In this document: in pieces, positions 7,887 to 17,480 of the stretch
Numbering within the stretch: position 1 is the stretch's first letter
Layout: every line of letters starts with the position of its first letter
Source: Pseudomonas protegens CHA0
GTDB lineage: Bacteria; Pseudomonadota; Gammaproteobacteria; Pseudomonadales; Pseudomonadaceae
Assembly: GCF_000397205.1 (NCBI RefSeq)
Contig: NC_021237.1
Location: 4,403,001-4,467,000, forward strand
Length of the DNA: 64,000 bases
Direction of reading: 5' to 3'
Translations under genes and position numbers: made by a program
Notes under the pieces: generated by a model
Databases searched by the model: none
What the model was told of the DNA's origin: nothing
What the model saw: the letters and a program-made list of their open reading frames with translations, nothing else

Positions 7887-8633
7887 TCAGCTGAACAGGC
7901 CGCCGCTGTCGGTATCGATCACGATCGACGACAGGCTGATATGCCGCGGCCGGGTCAGGGCGAAGATCACCGCCTCCACCACATCACGGTTGGTGCCCTG
8001 CTCGCCCTTCTGCCGCGCCGGAATCTGCTGCCAGGCCTCATCCAGCGGCGAGACATCTTCCAGGTACGGCGGGTGTACGCACAGCGAACGCACCGGCGTG
8101 CCCTTGAGCATTTGCCGCAGGCCATCGGCCAGGGCCAGTTGCCCGTGCTTGGCCGCATAGAACGGCAGCGACACGCTGTGCAGCGGTGCATTGGGCAAGC
8201 CGCTGATGGAACCAATGGTGACGATGTCCGGACGCTTGGAGGCCTTGAGCGCCGGCAGCAGGCCCTGGGTCAGCAGGAAGGTGCCCGTCAGGGCCGCATC
8301 GATCACGCCCGTGACCTCGGCAGCGCTGTGGGGCTGCTCGCTGGCCTCCAGCCACATGGCGCCGTTGTTGATCAGGATGTCCACTTGCGGGTGACGGACG
8401 TGAATCTCCGCCAGGGCCGCCTTGACGCTGTCGCTGTTGGCCAGGTCCACCACTACGTGATCGGCGGGACTGCCGGTGCGCGCCTCGATGGCCGCGCTGA
8501 CTTGCGCCAGGGCTTCGGGGTTGCGCCCACAGAGAATCAGCTTGCAGCCCTGGTCCGCCAGGCTGATGGCCAGCGCGGCCCCCAAGCCTCTTCCGGCCCC
8601 CGTGACCACTACCACCGCCGAATTCAGATCCAT
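7887..8633 (-). CDS. Short-chain dehydrogenase/reductase with off-register active-site motif
   Basis: 248-residue single-domain SDR. The cofactor site TGAGRGLG is at residues 11-18, NNGA at 89-92, and a Ser pair lies in GSISGL (141-146). The usual Y-x3-K is not met: the sequence reads P-F158-Y159-A-A-K162-H-G, so the residue four before Lys is Phe and the Tyr is three before it. It may be a divergent, inactive or differently arranged enzyme. AAGGAG and AAGGGA lie upstream of the ATG. Substrate unknown; it is divergent from tusD. Confidence 0.8.
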   Translation of the reverse strand: MDLNSAVVVVTGAGRGLGAALAISLADQGCKLILCGRNPEALAQVSAAIEARTGSPADHVVVDLANSDSVKAALAEIHVRHPQVDILINNGAMWLEASEQPHSAAEVTGVIDAALTGTFLLTQGLLPALKASKRPDIVTIGSISGLPNAPLHSVSLPFYAAKHGQLALADGLRQMLKGTPVRSLCVHPPYLEDVSPLDEAWQQIPARQKGEQGTNRDVVEAVIFALTRPRHISLSSIVIDTDSGGLFS

Positions 8634-8822
8634 TATCCCTTGCTCCTTGTCCCCGGTTGAATGAAGGCGCGAGTCTATCCCTCGCTTCGCGGTTTGGGGC
8701 CGGGCAAAGCTTTACCCGATATGTCCTGCATGCCTGGAACCAGAGCCCCAGGGGCGAAACGGGTTTAGCCGATGTTCGGAGAAAGCTTTATCATGGCCGC
8801 AGTTTTATCCATCGAGTCCGTC

Positions 8823-9215
8823 ATGAAGTTCGCCATCGCCCTGTTCTCTGCCGCCCACGCGCCTTCCTCGCGCCGCGCCCTGCTGTTCGCCCAGGCGGCG
8901 CTGGCGGGCGGGCATGAAATTGTCCGGCTGTTTTTCTACCAGGACGGCGTCTACAACGCCGCCAACAGCATCGTCACGCCCCAGGACGAACAGGACCTGC
9001 CTCGGGAATGGCGCGAGTTTGTCGGCCAGCATCAACTGGACGGCGTGGTGTGCATCGCCGCAGCCCTGCGCCGGGGTGTGTTGAATGCTGACGAAGCCCA
9101 GCGCTATCAGCGTACGTCGGTGAGCGTCGAAGCCCCCTGGGAGCTCTCGGGGCTCGGGCAATTGCATGACGCGGTACAGGCCGCCGACCGCCTGATCTGT
9201 TTTGGAGGGGCGTGA
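8823..9215 (+). CDS. tusD: Sulfurtransferase TusD
   Basis: 130-residue DsrE-family subunit of the TusBCD complex, which passes persulfide sulfur from TusA to TusE for 2-thiolation of tRNA wobble uridine by MnmA. The start is MKFAIALFSAAHAPSSRRAL; an in-frame extension to 8772 is not family-like. The sulfur-carrying cysteine is Cys77 in DGVVCIAAALRRGV, matching Cys78 of E. coli TusD. First gene of a tight tusD-C-B-E-ybiB run. mnmA lies about 21 kb away at 30976. Confidence 0.93.
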   Translation: MKFAIALFSAAHAPSSRRALLFAQAALAGGHEIVRLFFYQDGVYNAANSIVTPQDEQDLPREWREFVGQHQLDGVVCIAAALRRGVLNADEAQRYQRTSVSVEAPWELSGLGQLHDAVQAADRLICFGGA

Positions 9216-9216
9216 C

Positions 9217-9579
9217 ATGGCCAAATCCCTGTTGTTGATCAGCCGTCAGGCGCCGTGGTCCGGCCCCGGCGCCCGGGAAGCGCTGGATATCGTCCTGGCC
9301 GGCGGCGCCTTCGACCTGCCCATCGGCCTGCTGTTTCTCGATGATGGCGTGCTGCAACTGGCGCCCGGGCAACAGGCCTCGCTGCTGCGCCAGAAAGACC
9401 TGAGCGCCAACCTGCAGGCGCTGTCGCTGTTCGGCGTCGACGAACTGTTTGCCTGCAGCGCCAGCCTCGCTGCCCGCGGCCTCGACCCGGCGAGCTTGAG
9501 TCTTGACGATGTACAGCTGCTGGACGCCCCGGAACTGGCCGGGATCATCGACCGTTTTGACCAGGTGATTACCCTCTGA
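9217..9579 (+). CDS. tusC: Sulfurtransferase complex subunit TusC
   Basis: 120-residue DsrF-like subunit of TusBCD. The start is the ATG at 9217 (MAKSLLLISRQAPWSGPGAREALD), one base after the tusD stop, with GGAGGGG upstream; a TTG five codons earlier lies inside tusD. The family pattern ALDIVLAGGAFDLPIGLLFLDDGV is clear. The subunit is structural in the E. coli complex. Its stop overlaps the tusB start (TGATG), so the three genes are translationally coupled. Confidence 0.92.
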   Translation: MAKSLLLISRQAPWSGPGAREALDIVLAGGAFDLPIGLLFLDDGVLQLAPGQQASLLRQKDLSANLQALSLFGVDELFACSASLAARGLDPASLSLDDVQLLDAPELAGIIDRFDQVITL

Positions 9580-9875
9580 TGTCGACCTTGCATGTGTTGT
9601 CCCACTCGCCCTTCACCGACACCCGCCTGAGCAGTTGCCTGCGCCTGCTGGGCAGCGCCGACGGCCTGCTGCTGTGCGGCGACGCCGCCTATGCCCTGCA
9701 ACCGGGCAGCGCCATTTGCAGCGAACTGAGCACCCGTAGCGGCTTGAATCTGTACGTGCTGGAAGAAGACCTGAATGCCCGCGGCCTGCCCCTGCCGGCC
9801 TGGGCCCGCGCGGTGGACTACCCGGGCTTCGTCGAGCTGTCCCTTCAGCATGACAAGGTCAACACCTGGCTATGA
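9579..9875 (+). CDS. tusB: Sulfurtransferase complex subunit TusB
   Basis: 98-residue DsrH-like subunit of TusBCD, starting MSTLHVLSHSPF and overlapping tusC by one base. The hydrophobic stretch GSADGLLLCGDAAYAL is where DsrH-family proteins keep a possible sulfur-binding cysteine. The protein ends with KVNTWL, a common TusB ending. It overlaps tusE by 4 bp. Confidence 0.92.
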   Translation: MSTLHVLSHSPFTDTRLSSCLRLLGSADGLLLCGDAAYALQPGSAICSELSTRSGLNLYVLEEDLNARGLPLPAWARAVDYPGFVELSLQHDKVNTWL

Positions 9876-10207
9876 ATACCTTGACCGTGGGCGTTCGCGC
9901 CATCGAACTGGACAAGGACGGCTACCTGGTCAACCTCGACGACTGGTCCGCCGACGTGGCGCAAGCGCTGGCCGCCAACGAAGAGCTTGAGCTGAGCGCG
10001 GAACACTGGGAAATCCTCGAACTGCTCCAGGGCTTCTACAGGGAATTCCAGCTGTCCCCGGCCACCCGCCCGCTGATCAAGTACACCGCCCTCAAGCTGG
10101 GCCCGGACAAGGGCAACAGCCTGCACCTGAACCGTCTGTTCAAAGGCACTCCCGCCAAACTTGCCGCCAAGCTGGCGGGCCTGCCCAAGCCGACCAACTG
10201 CCTATGA
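9872..10207 (+). CDS. tusE: Sulfur carrier TusE (DsrC family)
   Basis: 111 residues. It accepts sulfur from TusD and delivers it to MnmA on tRNA. The DsrC-like C-terminal arm ends in PTNCL, with the sulfur-carrying Cys110 at the penultimate position, as required. The middle (WEILELLQGFYREFQLSPATRPLIKY) is the family core, and LNRLFKGTPAKLAAKLAGLPKP is the conserved arm. It overlaps tusB upstream and the TrpD2-like gene downstream, each by 4 bp. Confidence 0.95.
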   Translation: MNTLTVGVRAIELDKDGYLVNLDDWSADVAQALAANEELELSAEHWEILELLQGFYREFQLSPATRPLIKYTALKLGPDKGNSLHLNRLFKGTPAKLAAKLAGLPKPTNCL

Positions 10208-11205
10208 ACGATTTCGCCCCCCTGCTCACCCAAACCCCGGAAGAACACCCTTTCGCCCAATTCGTGCGGATTCTCGGCAAGGGCAAGCGCGGCGCGCGCA
10301 ACCTGACTCGCGAGGAAGCCCGGGAAGCCATGGGCATGCTGCTGGACGGCAAGGTCGAGGACACCCAACTGGGCGCCTTCCTCATGCTGCTGCGGCACAA
10401 GGAGGAAAGCCCGCAAGAGCTGGCGGGCTTCACCGAAGCCTTGCGCGAACGCCTGAACGCCCCGGCGATTGCCCTGGACCTCGACTGGCCGACCTACGCC
10501 GGCAAGAAGCGCCACCTGCCCTGGTACCTGCTGGCGGCCAAGTGCCTGGCACAGAACGGCGTGCGCATCCTGCTGCACGGCGGCGGCGCCCACACCGCCG
10601 GGCGCTTGTACACAGAGCAATTGCTGGAACCCCTGGGGATTCCCCTGTGCCGTGACTGGCAGGCGGTCAGCCAGGCATTGGACCAGGGCAACCTGGCCTT
10701 CATGCCCCTGGGGGACTGGGCGCCGCAACTGCAGCGCATGATCGACTTGCGCAACATCCTCGGCCTGCGCTCACCGATCCATTCCCTGGCGCGAATCCTC
10801 AACCCCCTGGGCGCCCGTTGCGGCCTGCAAAGCATCTTCCACCCCGGCTACCAGGCAGTGCACCGCGATGCCAGCGGCCTGCTGGGGGACAACGTCATCG
10901 TGATCAAGGGCGATGGCGGCGAGATCGAGATCAACCCGGACACCGCCAGCCATCTGTACGGCAGCACCGGTGGCGTCAGTTGGGACGAGGAATGGCCGGC
11001 ACTGTCGGCGCAACGCCATGTGAAACCTGCCAGCCTGGAACCCGAGCACCTCAAGGCGCTGTGGCGCGGCGATGTAGAAGACAGCTACCCGCAACTGGCC
11101 CTGCTGGCGACCATGGCCCTGGCCTTGCGCGGCTTGGGCACGCCGCGGGAGCAGGCCTTCGCGCTGGCCCAGCAGTATTGGGATGCCCGAGACAGATCGA
11201 TTTAA
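10204..11205 (+). CDS. ybiB: YbiB/TrpD2-like glycosyltransferase-fold protein
   Basis: 333 residues with the TrpD (anthranilate phosphoribosyltransferase) fold: a helical N-terminal domain (TREEAREAMGMLLDGKVEDTQLGAFLMLLR) and an alpha/beta domain with HGGGAHTAGR and RNILGLRSPIHSLARILNPLGA. It lacks the tryptophan-operon context. Relatives (E. coli YbiB, TrpD2) bind nucleic acids instead of anthranilate. Here it overlaps tusE by 4 bp, so it is made together with the tRNA-thiolation relay. A job in tRNA or RNA metabolism is an inference from that coupling. Confidence 0.82.
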   Translation: MNDFAPLLTQTPEEHPFAQFVRILGKGKRGARNLTREEAREAMGMLLDGKVEDTQLGAFLMLLRHKEESPQELAGFTEALRERLNAPAIALDLDWPTYAGKKRHLPWYLLAAKCLAQNGVRILLHGGGAHTAGRLYTEQLLEPLGIPLCRDWQAVSQALDQGNLAFMPLGDWAPQLQRMIDLRNILGLRSPIHSLARILNPLGARCGLQSIFHPGYQAVHRDASGLLGDNVIVIKGDGGEIEINPDTASHLYGSTGGVSWDEEWPALSAQRHVKPASLEPEHLKALWRGDVEDSYPQLALLATMALALRGLGTPREQAFALAQQYWDARDRSI

Positions 11206-11211
11206 TCGATC
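11195..11211. promoter_or_regulatory. 17-bp palindrome across the ybiB stop codon, upstream of yqjG
   Basis: GATCGATTTAATCGATC has perfect 7-bp arms and a TTA centre. It includes the TAA stop of the TrpD2-like gene and lies 83 bp before the next ATG (11294). It could be an operator for the glutathionyl reductase gene; there is no U-tract to make it a terminator. Confidence 0.35.
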
Positions 11212-11293
11212 AAAACCGCCCATGCTTTGCGCTTTTTGTTCGAACCCAGGGGCATAGACTGCACTCCAACGCAAAACAGCCGAGGAGCATTTC

Positions 11294-12295
11294 ATGGGTC
11301 TGCTGATCGAAGGGCGCTGGCATGACCAGTGGTACGAAAGCGGCAAGGACGGCGCTTTCCAACGGGAACAGGCGCAACGTCGCAACTGGGTCACTGCCGA
11401 TGGCCGCCCCGGGCCCAGCGGTGAAGGCGGCTTTGCCGCCGAGGCCGGGCGCTACCACCTCTATGTCTCCCTGGCCTGCCCCTGGGCCCACCGCACGCTG
11501 ATCCTGCGCAAGCTCAAGGGTCTGGAAAAGCTGATCGACGTCTCAGTGGTCAGCTGGCTGATGCGCGAGAACGGCTGGACCTTCGACACCGCCTACGGCT
11601 CCAGCGGCGACCCCCTGGACCACTTCGACTTCATGCACCAGCGCTACACCGCCGACACTGCGGACTACACCGGCCGCGTTACCGTACCGGTGCTGTGGGA
11701 CAAACAACGCCAATGCATCGTCAGCAACGAATCGGCGGAGATCATCCGCATGTTCAACAGCGCCTTTGACGGCCTGACCGGCAACGCCCTGGACTTCTAC
11801 CCGCAGCCGTTGCGCGCACGCATCGATGAACTCAACGCACGCATCTACCCCGCGCTGAACAATGGCGTGTATCGCGCCGGGTTTGCCACGTCACAAAAGG
11901 CCTATGAGTCGGCGTTCGATGATGTCTTTGCCGAGCTGGACGCTTTGGAAGCGTTGCTGGGTAAACAGCGCTACTTGGTCGGAGAGTACCTGACTGAAGC
12001 CGATGTGCGGCTGTTCACCACCCTGATCCGCTTCGACGCGGTGTACTACAGCCACTTCAAGTGCAACCTGCGGCGGATTGCCGATTACCCGAACCTGTCG
12101 AACTGGCTGCGGGAGCTGTACCAGTGGCCGGGGATTGCCCAGACCGTGGACTTTACCCACATCAAGGGGCACTACTACGCCAGCCACACCACCATCAATC
12201 CGACGGGGATTGTGCCGAAGGGGCCGTTACAGGACTTCAGCCGCGGCCATGATCGGCAGCGGTTGAGTGGGCAAGGGGTTTGGTGCAGGGGTTGA
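11294..12295 (+). CDS. yqjG: Glutathionyl-hydroquinone reductase (YqjG/Xi-class GST)
   Basis: 333 residues; reduces glutathionyl-hydroquinones, releasing glutathione. The N-terminal thioredoxin-like domain carries the catalytic Cys62 in LACPWAHRTLILRKL, equivalent to Cys63 of E. coli YqjG. NESAEIIRMFN is the glutathione-site segment, and the C-terminal helical domain includes TEADVRLFTTLIRFDAVYYSHFKCN. Length fits the family (about 330). It stands alone, convergent with cysG, and runs into the REP hairpin 8 bp after its stop. Confidence 0.9.
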   Translation: MGLLIEGRWHDQWYESGKDGAFQREQAQRRNWVTADGRPGPSGEGGFAAEAGRYHLYVSLACPWAHRTLILRKLKGLEKLIDVSVVSWLMRENGWTFDTAYGSSGDPLDHFDFMHQRYTADTADYTGRVTVPVLWDKQRQCIVSNESAEIIRMFNSAFDGLTGNALDFYPQPLRARIDELNARIYPALNNGVYRAGFATSQKAYESAFDDVFAELDALEALLGKQRYLVGEYLTEADVRLFTTLIRFDAVYYSHFKCNLRRIADYPNLSNWLRELYQWPGIAQTVDFTHIKGHYYASHTTINPTGIVPKGPLQDFSRGHDRQRLSGQGVWCRG

Positions 12296-12302
12296 GGACG
12301 CT

Positions 12303-12361
12303 TTCGCCGGCAAGCCGGCTCCTACAACAGCGGGATGTGTAGGAGCCGGCTTGCCGGCGAA
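12303..12361. repeat. Perfect REPIN hairpin in the yqjG/cysG convergent gap
   Basis: Two identical 24-bp REP units in opposite orientation (12303-12326 and 12338-12361), with an 11-nt loop, fill almost all of the 71-bp gap between two convergent genes. The stem is perfect over 24 bp. It probably also serves as the transcription barrier for both genes, since no other terminator is visible. Confidence 0.9.
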
Positions 12362-12366
12362 GCCTT

Positions 12367-13761
12367 TCAGACCTCGGACTGAGCGCCTTCGAACCAGGCC
12401 AGCTTCTCGCGTAGCTGGACCACTTCGCCGACGATCACCAGGGTCGGTGCGTGCACCTCATGCTCGGCCACCAGCGCAGGCAGGTTGCCCAGGGTGCCGG
12501 TGAAGACCCGCTGGTTGCTGGTGGTGCCCTGCTGAACCAGGGCCGCCGGGGTGTCGGCGCCGCGACCGTGCTTGATCAGTTGCTCGCAGATGGTCGGCAA
12601 GCCCACCAGGCCCATGTAGAACACCAGGGTCTGGGCCGGCGCCACCAAGTCGCTCCAGGGCAGGTTGCTGGTGCCGTCCTTGAGGTGACCGGTGACGAAG
12701 CGCACTGACTGTGCGTAGTCGCGGTGAGTCAGGGGAATCCCGGCATAGGCCGAGCAACCACTGGCCGCGGTAATCCCCGGCACCACCTGGAACGGAATGC
12801 CGTGGGCCGCCAGCTCTTCGATCTCTTCGCCGCCCCGTCCAAAGATGAACGGATCACCACCCTTCAGGCGCACCACCCGCTTGCCTTGCTGGGCCAGGGT
12901 CACCAGTTGCTGGTTGATCTGTTCCTGGGGCACGGCGTGATCGGCGCGACGCTTGCCGACGTAGATGCGTTCGGCGTCGCGGCGGCACAGCTCGAGAATC
13001 GCCGGCGCCACCAGGCGGTCGTAGAGCACCACATCGGCCTGCTGCATCAGGCGCAGGGCGCGGAAGGTCAGCAGGTCCGGATCACCCGGGCCTGCGCCCA
13101 CCAGATACACCTCGCCCGGCGCATGAGGCGCCTTGCCCGCAATCTTGGCCTGCAACAGACGTTCGGCTTCCGCCCCCTGCCCCGCCAGCTGACGATCGGC
13201 AATGGGCCCTTGGAACACGTCCTCCCAGAACGCCCGGCGTTGCTGCACATCCGGAAACAGGCCTTTGACCTGGGCACGGAAACGCGCCGCCAACCCGGCC
13301 AGTTGGCCGTAGGTGGAAGGAATCCAGGTTTCCAGCTTGGCCCGGATCAGCCGCGCCAGCACTGGCGCATCGCCGCCACTGGAGACTGCGATGACCAGCG
13401 GCGAACGGTCGACGATGGCCGGGAAGATCACGCTGCACAGGGCCGGCGCGTCCACCACATTGACCGGCACGCAACGCCGATGGGCATCGGCGGAGACCTG
13501 GGCATTCAGGGATTCGTCGTCGGTGGCGGCGATGATCAGGGTGCAGCCGTCGAGGTCCGCCTCGACATACCCGCGCAATAGGGACTCACCGCCGCTGGCG
13601 ACGATCAGTTCCTGCAATTGCGCTTCTATTTCAGGTGCGACCACTCGCAGCTGCGCACCGGCATCGGCCAGCAGACGGGATTTGCGCAAGGCAATCTCCC
13701 CTCCGCCGACCACCAACACACGACTGCCGCGAAGGTTGTGAAACAGCGGCAGATATTCCAT
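12367..13761 (-). CDS. cysG: Multifunctional siroheme synthase
   Basis: 464-residue fusion that makes sirohaem for sulfite and nitrite reductases. The N-terminal half is precorrin-2 dehydrogenase/ferrochelatase, with an NAD-binding [15 protein letters not shown] at about 15-30 and the [15 protein letters not shown] segment. The C-terminal half is uroporphyrinogen-III methyltransferase ([20 protein letters not shown], then [17 protein letters not shown] and the [18 protein letters not shown] loop). The ATG follows the serS stop directly (TAAATG), so it is the last gene of the ftsK-to-cysG run. Full length and intact. Confidence 0.96.
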   Translation of the reverse strand: MEYLPLFHNLRGSRVLVVGGGEIALRKSRLLADAGAQLRVVAPEIEAQLQELIVASGGESLLRGYVEADLDGCTLIIAATDDESLNAQVSADAHRRCVPVNVVDAPALCSVIFPAIVDRSPLVIAVSSGGDAPVLARLIRAKLETWIPSTYGQLAGLAARFRAQVKGLFPDVQQRRAFWEDVFQGPIADRQLAGQGAEAERLLQAKIAGKAPHAPGEVYLVGAGPGDPDLLTFRALRLMQQADVVLYDRLVAPAILELCRRDAERIYVGKRRADHAVPQEQINQQLVTLAQQGKRVVRLKGGDPFIFGRGGEEIEELAAHGIPFQVVPGITAASGCSAYAGIPLTHRDYAQSVRFVTGHLKDGTSNLPWSDLVAPAQTLVFYMGLVGLPTICEQLIKHGRGADTPAALVQQGTTSNQRVFTGTLGNLPALVAEHEVHAPTLVIVGEVVQLREKLAWFEGAQSEV

Positions 13762-15429
<1,668 letters not shown>

Positions 15430-15433
<4 letters not shown>

Positions 15434-16755
15434 GGTTTTCTCCGCTGCAAGGGGCTGGCCCGGTCCAGGGCGGCCAGGTGCTTGAGCTTCTCGCCGATCT
15501 TCAGTTCCAGGCCACGGGGCACCGGTTGATAGAGCGGCAAGGGTTCGAGTTCTTCGGGGAAATAGTCTTCACCGGCGGCGTAGGCATCCGGCTCGTCATG
15601 GGCGTAGCGGTATTCGTCGCCATAGCCCAGTTGCTTCATCAGCTTGGTCGGGGCATTGCGCAGGTGGATCGGCACTTCCAGCGAGCCGTGCTCGGCAGCA
15701 GCGCGCATGGCGGCCTTGAAACCCATGTACACGGCGTTGCTCTTCGGCGCACAGGCCAGGTAGGTGATGGCCTGGGCCACTGCCAGCTCGCCTTCGGGGC
15801 TGCCCAGGCGCTCCTGCACATCCCAGGCCGCCAGGCACAGGCTCAGGGCCCGCGGGTCGGCGTTGCCAATGTCTTCGCTGGCCATGCGCACCACGCGCCG
15901 GGCCAGGTACAACGGGTCGCAGCCGCCGTCGAGCATGCGCGCGAACCAGTACAGGGCGCCGTCGGGATTGGAGCCGCGCACCGATTTGTGCAACGCGGAA
16001 ATCTGGTCGTAGAAGGCTTCGCCGCCCTTGTCGAAACGCCGGCGGGTGTCACCCAGCAGGCTTTGCAACAGATCGACACTGATCTCGCCACCGTCTTCCG
16101 CCAGGTCCGAGGCGTTTTCCAGCAGGTTGAGCATGCGCCGGCCATCGCCATCGGCGGCCGACAGCAGCATCTGGAAGCCTTCATCGCTGAGGCTCAGCTG
16201 GCGCTTGCCCAGCCCCCGCTCCTCGGTCAGGGCGCGCTGTACCAGGGTGCCCAGGGCCGCTTCATCCAGGCTCTTGAGCACATAGACCCGCGCTCGGGAG
16301 AGCAAGGCGTTGTTGAGCTCGAAGGAGGGGTTTTCCGTGGTGGCGCCGATAAAGATCAGCGTGCCGTCTTCCACGTAAGGCAGGAAGGCATCCTGCTGCG
16401 ATTTGTTGAAGCGGTGCACTTCGTCGACAAACAGAATGGTTCGCCGACCGTATTGCCCGGCCTGCTGCTTGGCGACTTCCACCGCCTGGCGGATCTCCTT
16501 GACCCCGGCCAGCACCGCCGAGACGGTTTCGAAGTGGGCATCCGAGACTTCCGCCAACAGCCGCGCCAGGGTGGTCTTGCCGACCCCGGGCGGGCCCCAG
16601 AAGATCATCGAATGCAGCGCGCCCTGCTCCAGGGCCTCGCGCAGCGGCTTGCCCCGGGCCAACAGGTGCTGCTGGCCAACGTACTCGTCCAGGTTGGTCG
16701 CACGCAGGCGTGCGGCCAGTGGCTGGGCAATCGGGGCACTACGAAACAGGTCCAT
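15430..16755 (-). CDS. rarA: Replication-associated recombination AAA+ ATPase RarA (MgsA)
   Basis: 441-residue AAA+ ATPase related to clamp-loader subunits and eukaryotic WRNIP1; acts at stalled replication forks. Walker A is GPPGVGKT (54-61), Walker B FVDEVHRF (about 109-116), and sensor 1 is in [14 protein letters not shown]. The C-terminal tetramerisation region includes [21 protein letters not shown]. It sits between lolA (33 bp) and crcB (4-bp overlap), the same neighbourhood known in other pseudomonads. Confidence 0.96.
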
Positions 16756-16788
16756 GGACTACCTTCGAAACCTTGCGGTTGCGGCTGC

Positions 16789-17412
16789 TTACTCTTGGAT
16801 CACATCGGCACCCTTGGGGATGTCGAACTTGAACTTGGACGCCGGGATGGCTTCGTTGGCCTTGACCCCGGTGAACAGGATATTGGTGCGCTGGCCAACG
16901 CTGTCGATCAACTGCATGTCGTTGATCATGCCGTTGCGAAACGACAGGCGCAGGCTGTCGAACAGGGTGTCGCGGGTTTTCGGCTTGAGGGTGAAGTCCA
17001 TCACGCCGCCGGCTTCCTTGGAGGTGATGTCGAAGCTTTCGCTGATTTTCGACACGTCACCGGAGAGCAACAGGGCCGGGGTCTGGGTCAGACGCTGGTC
17101 AAGCTTCTTGATGGTCACCTGCTCCAGGTCCGGGTCCCACAGGGAGACTTTCTGGCCGTCGGAAACCATCAGCTGTTCTTGTGGCGCATCGGTGTGCCAG
17201 TAGAACAGGCCCGGGCGCTGCAGGGACATCTCGCCGGCGGTTTCCTGCAACTGGGTGCCGCTGCCATCCAGGGTCAGCTGGGAGAAACGCGCGGTCAGGG
17301 TCTGGGACTTTTCCAGCAACTGGGTCAGGCGCGCCACGTCTTTGGGGTCGGCGTGGGCCGACAAGGTGGTCACAGCCAATACCGGCAGCAGCAACATGCG
17401 AATCAGGCGCAT
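16789..17412 (-). CDS. lolA: Outer-membrane lipoprotein carrier LolA
   Basis: Periplasmic chaperone that carries lipoproteins from LolCDE to LolB. I choose the ATG at 17412 ([21 protein letters not shown], 207 residues) because GAGGAA sits 6 nt before it; the ATG four codons upstream (17424) has no ribosome site. The signal peptide ends at about SAHA-D. The mature part has the usual LolA beta-cradle features ([31 protein letters not shown]). It lies 68 bp downstream of ftsK and 33 bp before rarA. Confidence 0.95.
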   Translation of the reverse strand: MRLIRMLLLPVLAVTTLSAHADPKDVARLTQLLEKSQTLTARFSQLTLDGSGTQLQETAGEMSLQRPGLFYWHTDAPQEQLMVSDGQKVSLWDPDLEQVTIKKLDQRLTQTPALLLSGDVSKISESFDITSKEAGGVMDFTLKPKTRDTLFDSLRLSFRNGMINDMQLIDSVGQRTNILFTGVKANEAIPASKFKFDIPKGADVIQE

Positions 17413-17480
17413 GGAATTCCTCATTAATTGGATGGGTATACGAGCGGCGTGACTTCACGCCGCTGCAAGCGAAACAAGGA

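Noticed and set aside
15434..15480. Fluoride riboswitch before crcB
   Set aside because: This sequence is the coding end of rarA and shows no crcB-motif layout.
15478..17427. 649-codon open frame on plus, opposite rarA and lolA
   Set aside because: Antisense of two well-supported genes, with no family resemblance.
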